Positions 61,153 to 64,000 of a DNA stretch of 64,000 nucleotides are shown one piece after another (within the stretch, counting starts at the first letter, position 1; each line of letters opens with the position of its first letter). Location of the stretch: NCBI RefSeq assembly GCF_000525775.1, contig NZ_JALU01000020.1, positions 1-64,000 of the forward strand. Direction: 5' to 3'. Origin of the DNA: Mogibacterium timidum ATCC 33093. Its GTDB lineage: Bacteria; Bacillota; Clostridia; Peptostreptococcales; Anaerovoracaceae. Both the position numbers and the translations under genes were made by a program. The notes under the pieces are model-generated. The model was given only the letters and a program-made list of their open reading frames with translations, made no database searches and was not told the origin of the DNA.

Positions 61153-63861
61153 ATGGAACACTTAAAGAAATATATATCCATAAATTTTAGACCGGAACTT
61201 ACCACAGACAATGTTAATAAGACTATGGTGCTTAACCGCTTTTTAGGTAATCCTCTCATAGTTTTAATATATATAGCTATATTAGATATTGCACTTACAC
61301 TTGCATTTAGTTTCGTGCTTAATGTGGTATCGAGTATACCCTTAATGCTTAAAGACTGGGAACATTTAGGTAAATATATCAACTTTGCCCAATGTATACC
61401 TAACATAACGGAAGGAAGAAAAGTAATCTACTTTTTCTTTTTTACTGTATTGCTACTTGTGGATATTAGGCAGGCATATATGCTTAGGGTTTCCTTTGCA
61501 GAAAAAGATATTAACAAGGGGAATCAAGGAACTAGAAGATGGACAACACTAAAGGAAGTTGTTAATCAGTATAAGGAAATTGAACTTATCCCTTCTACAT
61601 ATAAAATCGTTCCGGCTGGAAAGAACATCGAAGAAGACAAGGAACTTCCGGAAGAGGGAGGAAGCTATGTAGATGAAATAATTTGTGATGAAAATGGTGA
61701 GGTTATAGAGGAAAAAGTGAAAACACCGAATTGGTATCAGGGAAAAGGAGGTATCCCGGTAACAAGGTGGAGAGATAAACTGTACATAGACCCACAATTA
61801 ACGAACAACCTCTTTATAGGTACGACACGGTCAGGAAAAGGAGAGATGTTCGTATTTACCCTTATAGATATTCTATCAAGAGCGTATAAAATGGTAGATA
61901 GACCTTCAATGATAATTTTTGACCCGAAGCTTGAACTATATAAATCATCGAAGAATACATTAGAAAAAAGGGGATATGTAACAAGACTATTGAACCTTGA
62001 TGACCCTAAAAAATCTGCCGGATACAATCCACTTGCAATAGTAACAGAATATTATGCTGAAGGAAAACATGATGAAGCACAACAACTTGCTAAATCTTTT
62101 GCCTTCAGCATTTTTAATTCCAGTAAAGACATGCAAGAGCCGATTTGGAAAAATACTGCTACAGACCTTTTTACCGCACTAATTTTGGCAGTAGTAAGTG
62201 ATTGCATAGGAATGGACGAAGAACTTAACTCTAAAAGAAGAGAACACCTTCTTCTGATGAAAGAAAACTTTGATAGCATCGATGATAAAGAGGAAGCAAG
62301 CGATAGATTTTATCAGATTTTGGAAAAACTATCTCCGGAAGAAGATGTAATTTTAGAAAGTTCAAGGCTCGGATTAACCTGTGCTCCACCTGAATATGAA
62401 TTTGCATATATTTATCCGAATAGGAAAAATATCAACTGTTTTTCTGTAATCAACTTCTTTAGGGAACTTTGTGATGTAAATAGTGAAAATGCAGGACAAG
62501 ACCCTAAAGCCGGAGAAAAACAAGCTGAAACAGCACTAGATGATTATTTCAACAGCCGTCCACAGCTTGACTATGCAAGAGGGCTTTACGCATCAATTAA
62601 AACCGCCGGAGATAGAACGAAGGGAAGCATCTATGTAAATATGCAGTCAGCACTCACAATTTTCAGTATGGATTCTATAGCGAGAATGACTGCTGAAAAC
62701 GATATAGATTTTGCGAGTATCGGTTTTGGAGATAAGCCGGTGGCAATTTTTCTGGGTCTTCCAACAGAAGATAAATCTAATCACTTTTTAGCCCTTAATT
62801 TTGTAACGCAGGTTTTTCAGTATCTATTTAAGCTGGCAAAAGCAGACAAGGGAAAGCTAAAGAGAAATGTAAGATTTATACTTGATGAGTTTGGGAACAT
62901 GCCGATACTGGATAACTTTGGCAGTATGGTTACAAACTGTCTTGGCGTTGGATTTTCTTTTGATATTTTTATCCAGTCATACGACCAGCTCAGGACAAAT
63001 TACGAGATGGAAATGGACACAATCAAGGATAATTTTGCAAATCAAATATATATTCTTGCGATGGGAATGGAAACAGCAAATGAATTTAGTGAGCAACTTG
63101 GAAATAAAACAATAGTGGATCTTCAGCGAACGGGAACAAGGTTTGGTAAGAATAAAACATTTATGGAATCTACAAAAGAGAAACCACTGTTGTTTCCGCA
63201 GGAGCTTCAGGATTTGTTTGAAGGAGAATTTGCACTAATCAGAGGGTCAAAGCGAACAGATTTGGCAGGTGCTGCTATTCGCTCCTATCCTATCCTTGCT
63301 GAATATATGAAGTGTCCATATTTTTGGTGGTATTTTGTGGCACTTGGGACAGCTATAAAGAGCAGACGGGAAAAAGGAGCTATGAAGGATAAGGATACAG
63401 AAGAACCTTTATCTTTTCGTAAAGAATATGGCTACCACTTAAGTCAAATTAAGAGAAAGCTTGGAACTGCATTTTTATATCGCTGGCAATATGCAACGGA
63501 AGATTTTCCTAATCCTACAGATATAAGACTTTCAGATATATGTGACGAAAGCAGAGCTTCTATAAACTATACAAAGCTGGTATACGATACAAACGAAGTT
63601 ATGAGAAAGCTCGGTATTTTTGATTTTGCTGAAGAAGCCGAAATCGGTAAAAAGAAAAAGAAGCTTAGGGATTTAAATTCTGCTTACTATGCCTTTGATA
63701 ATAAGCTGGCAGAAAAGGTGGAAAATTACAAAGATGAGTTCGGTCTATATCCGGATACGGATGTAAATAAGGCAATGAGGATACTTAAAAACATCCAGAA
63801 ACAGTATGCCCTTTCAGAAGACTATATATCTTCGCTAGAATCGATTATTATGCAAAGCTAA
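61153..63861 (+). CDS. virD4: VirD4/TraG-type coupling ATPase (ICE)
   Basis: A 902-aa coupling protein bringing the DNA-relaxase complex to the transfer channel. Two N-terminal membrane helices (about residues 33-60 and 92-112), a soluble ATPase with Walker A FIGTTRSGKGE (about 221-231) and Walker B VRFILDEFGNMP (about 574-585), and a long C-terminal domain. It is longer than the approximately 600-aa classical members, mainly in the segment after the second helix and the C-terminus. Begins one base after the JAB gene's stop. It is intact, indicating a functional transfer system. Confidence 0.93.
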   Translation: MEHLKKYISINFRPELTTDNVNKTMVLNRFLGNPLIVLIYIAILDIALTLAFSFVLNVVSSIPLMLKDWEHLGKYINFAQCIPNITEGRKVIYFFFFTVLLLVDIRQAYMLRVSFAEKDINKGNQGTRRWTTLKEVVNQYKEIELIPSTYKIVPAGKNIEEDKELPEEGGSYVDEIICDENGEVIEEKVKTPNWYQGKGGIPVTRWRDKLYIDPQLTNNLFIGTTRSGKGEMFVFTLIDILSRAYKMVDRPSMIIFDPKLELYKSSKNTLEKRGYVTRLLNLDDPKKSAGYNPLAIVTEYYAEGKHDEAQQLAKSFAFSIFNSSKDMQEPIWKNTATDLFTALILAVVSDCIGMDEELNSKRREHLLLMKENFDSIDDKEEASDRFYQILEKLSPEEDVILESSRLGLTCAPPEYEFAYIYPNRKNINCFSVINFFRELCDVNSENAGQDPKAGEKQAETALDDYFNSRPQLDYARGLYASIKTAGDRTKGSIYVNMQSALTIFSMDSIARMTAENDIDFASIGFGDKPVAIFLGLPTEDKSNHFLALNFVTQVFQYLFKLAKADKGKLKRNVRFILDEFGNMPILDNFGSMVTNCLGVGFSFDIFIQSYDQLRTNYEMEMDTIKDNFANQIYILAMGMETANEFSEQLGNKTIVDLQRTGTRFGKNKTFMESTKEKPLLFPQELQDLFEGEFALIRGSKRTDLAGAAIRSYPILAEYMKCPYFWWYFVALGTAIKSRREKGAMKDKDTEEPLSFRKEYGYHLSQIKRKLGTAFLYRWQYATEDFPNPTDIRLSDICDESRASINYTKLVYDTNEVMRKLGIFDFAEEAEIGKKKKKLRDLNSAYYAFDNKLAEKVENYKDEFGLYPDTDVNKAMRILKNIQKQYALSEDYISSLESIIMQS

Positions 63862-63945
63862 TACAAACTATCGAAAAGTTAATAAAACATGGCTTAAAAC
63901 TCAAATTTGAAGCCCTAAAATTTTAAAAAGGAAGGAAGAAATATT

Positions 63946-64000
63946 TTGAAGGAGAAAAAACGAAGAAAATTCGTTCTTAGAAGAGGAATCACTCTTTTAG
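63946..64000 (+). CDS. Start of the next ICE gene (partial)
   Basis: A frame with a TTG start and AAGGAAGGAAG just upstream. It begins MKEKKRRKFVLRRGITLL and continues past the window end without a stop. The basic start and following hydrophobic residues suggest a membrane or exported protein. Too little is visible for a name. Positions 63862-63945 hold no gene. Confidence 0.5.
   Translation, partial: MKEKKRRKFVLRRGITLL

Larger units (their letters stand above)
47575..64000 (+). mobile_element. Left part of a Tn1549/CTn-like integrative conjugative element
   Basis: From about 47.5 kb every gene is on the plus strand, AT-richer than the preceding chromosome. The set is typical of Tn1549/CTn-type elements: replisome-organiser-like protein, ParA, ParB, ArdC-type antirestriction, HU, Maff2, JAB protein and VirD4 coupling protein. 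The expected VirB6, VirB4, NlpC/P60 hydrolase, relaxase, excisionase and integrase would lie to the right, outside the window. The left boundary is not sharply defined; the listed start is the first sequence with element-like character. No attachment-site repeat could be paired because the right end is missing. Confidence 0.8.

Noticed and set aside
1-64000. CRISPR arrays, tRNA or rRNA genes
   Set aside because: No regularly spaced repeat array, cloverleaf or conserved rRNA segment was recognised by eye.

Overview
The window looks like the chromosome of a low- to mid-GC anaerobic member of the Clostridia. The folC-folE-HD-folP-folBK cluster, the flavodoxin with a zinc ribbon, the ferritin, and the Bce-type and Tn1549-type genes would fit the Anaerovoracaceae / Family XIII group (Mogibacterium- or Eubacterium-like). 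That placement is an inference from gene content, not from a marker gene. No rRNA, tRNA or CRISPR array was recognised.

Left part (1-13.9 kb) is a patchwork accessory region. It holds a complete IS200-type insertion sequence, an AT-rich TetR plus ABC exporter cassette behind a large palindrome, and fragments of an older integrative conjugative element (a VirB6-like piece and an excisionase tail). A TMEM175-type channel gene is broken by one TGA, and a Cro-type regulator is decayed. Intact genes are a leucine carboxyl methyltransferase-like protein, O-acetylhomoserine sulfhydrylase, a NERD nuclease-like protein, a CPBP protease, a probable methyltransferase-transglutaminase fusion and a YdcF protein.

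Central part (14-47.2 kb) is more ordinary chromosome. It contains a BceRS-BceAB peptide-antibiotic sensing and detoxification module and a metal-chelate (FecBCD-type) uptake operon ending in an FmdE-family protein. Next come a five-gene folate operon, an ECF sigma/anti-sigma pair with a candidate autoregulated promoter, a flavodoxin-like oxidoreductase, ferritin, a YeiH transporter and a large secreted protein. On the minus strand lie a MATE pump, a YibE/YibF pair, UppP, a sodium-dependent transporter, a class A penicillin-binding protein and a possible catalytically dead M20-like protein.

Right part (47.5 kb to the end) is the left portion of a second, apparently intact Tn1549/CTn-like integrative conjugative element that runs off the window. 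Its order is helix-turn-helix protein, replisome-organiser-like protein, ParA, ParB, small hypotheticals, Fic AMP-transferase and lipoprotein. A large thioester/ester-bond surface adhesin and a membrane-anchored partner follow, then ArdC-like antirestriction protein, HU, Maff2, JAB-domain protein and the VirD4 coupling protein. The surface-protein block (52.5-57.8 kb) inside the transfer region is the best candidate for a poorly described system, possibly a mating-contact adhesin module. The integrase and the right end are outside the window.
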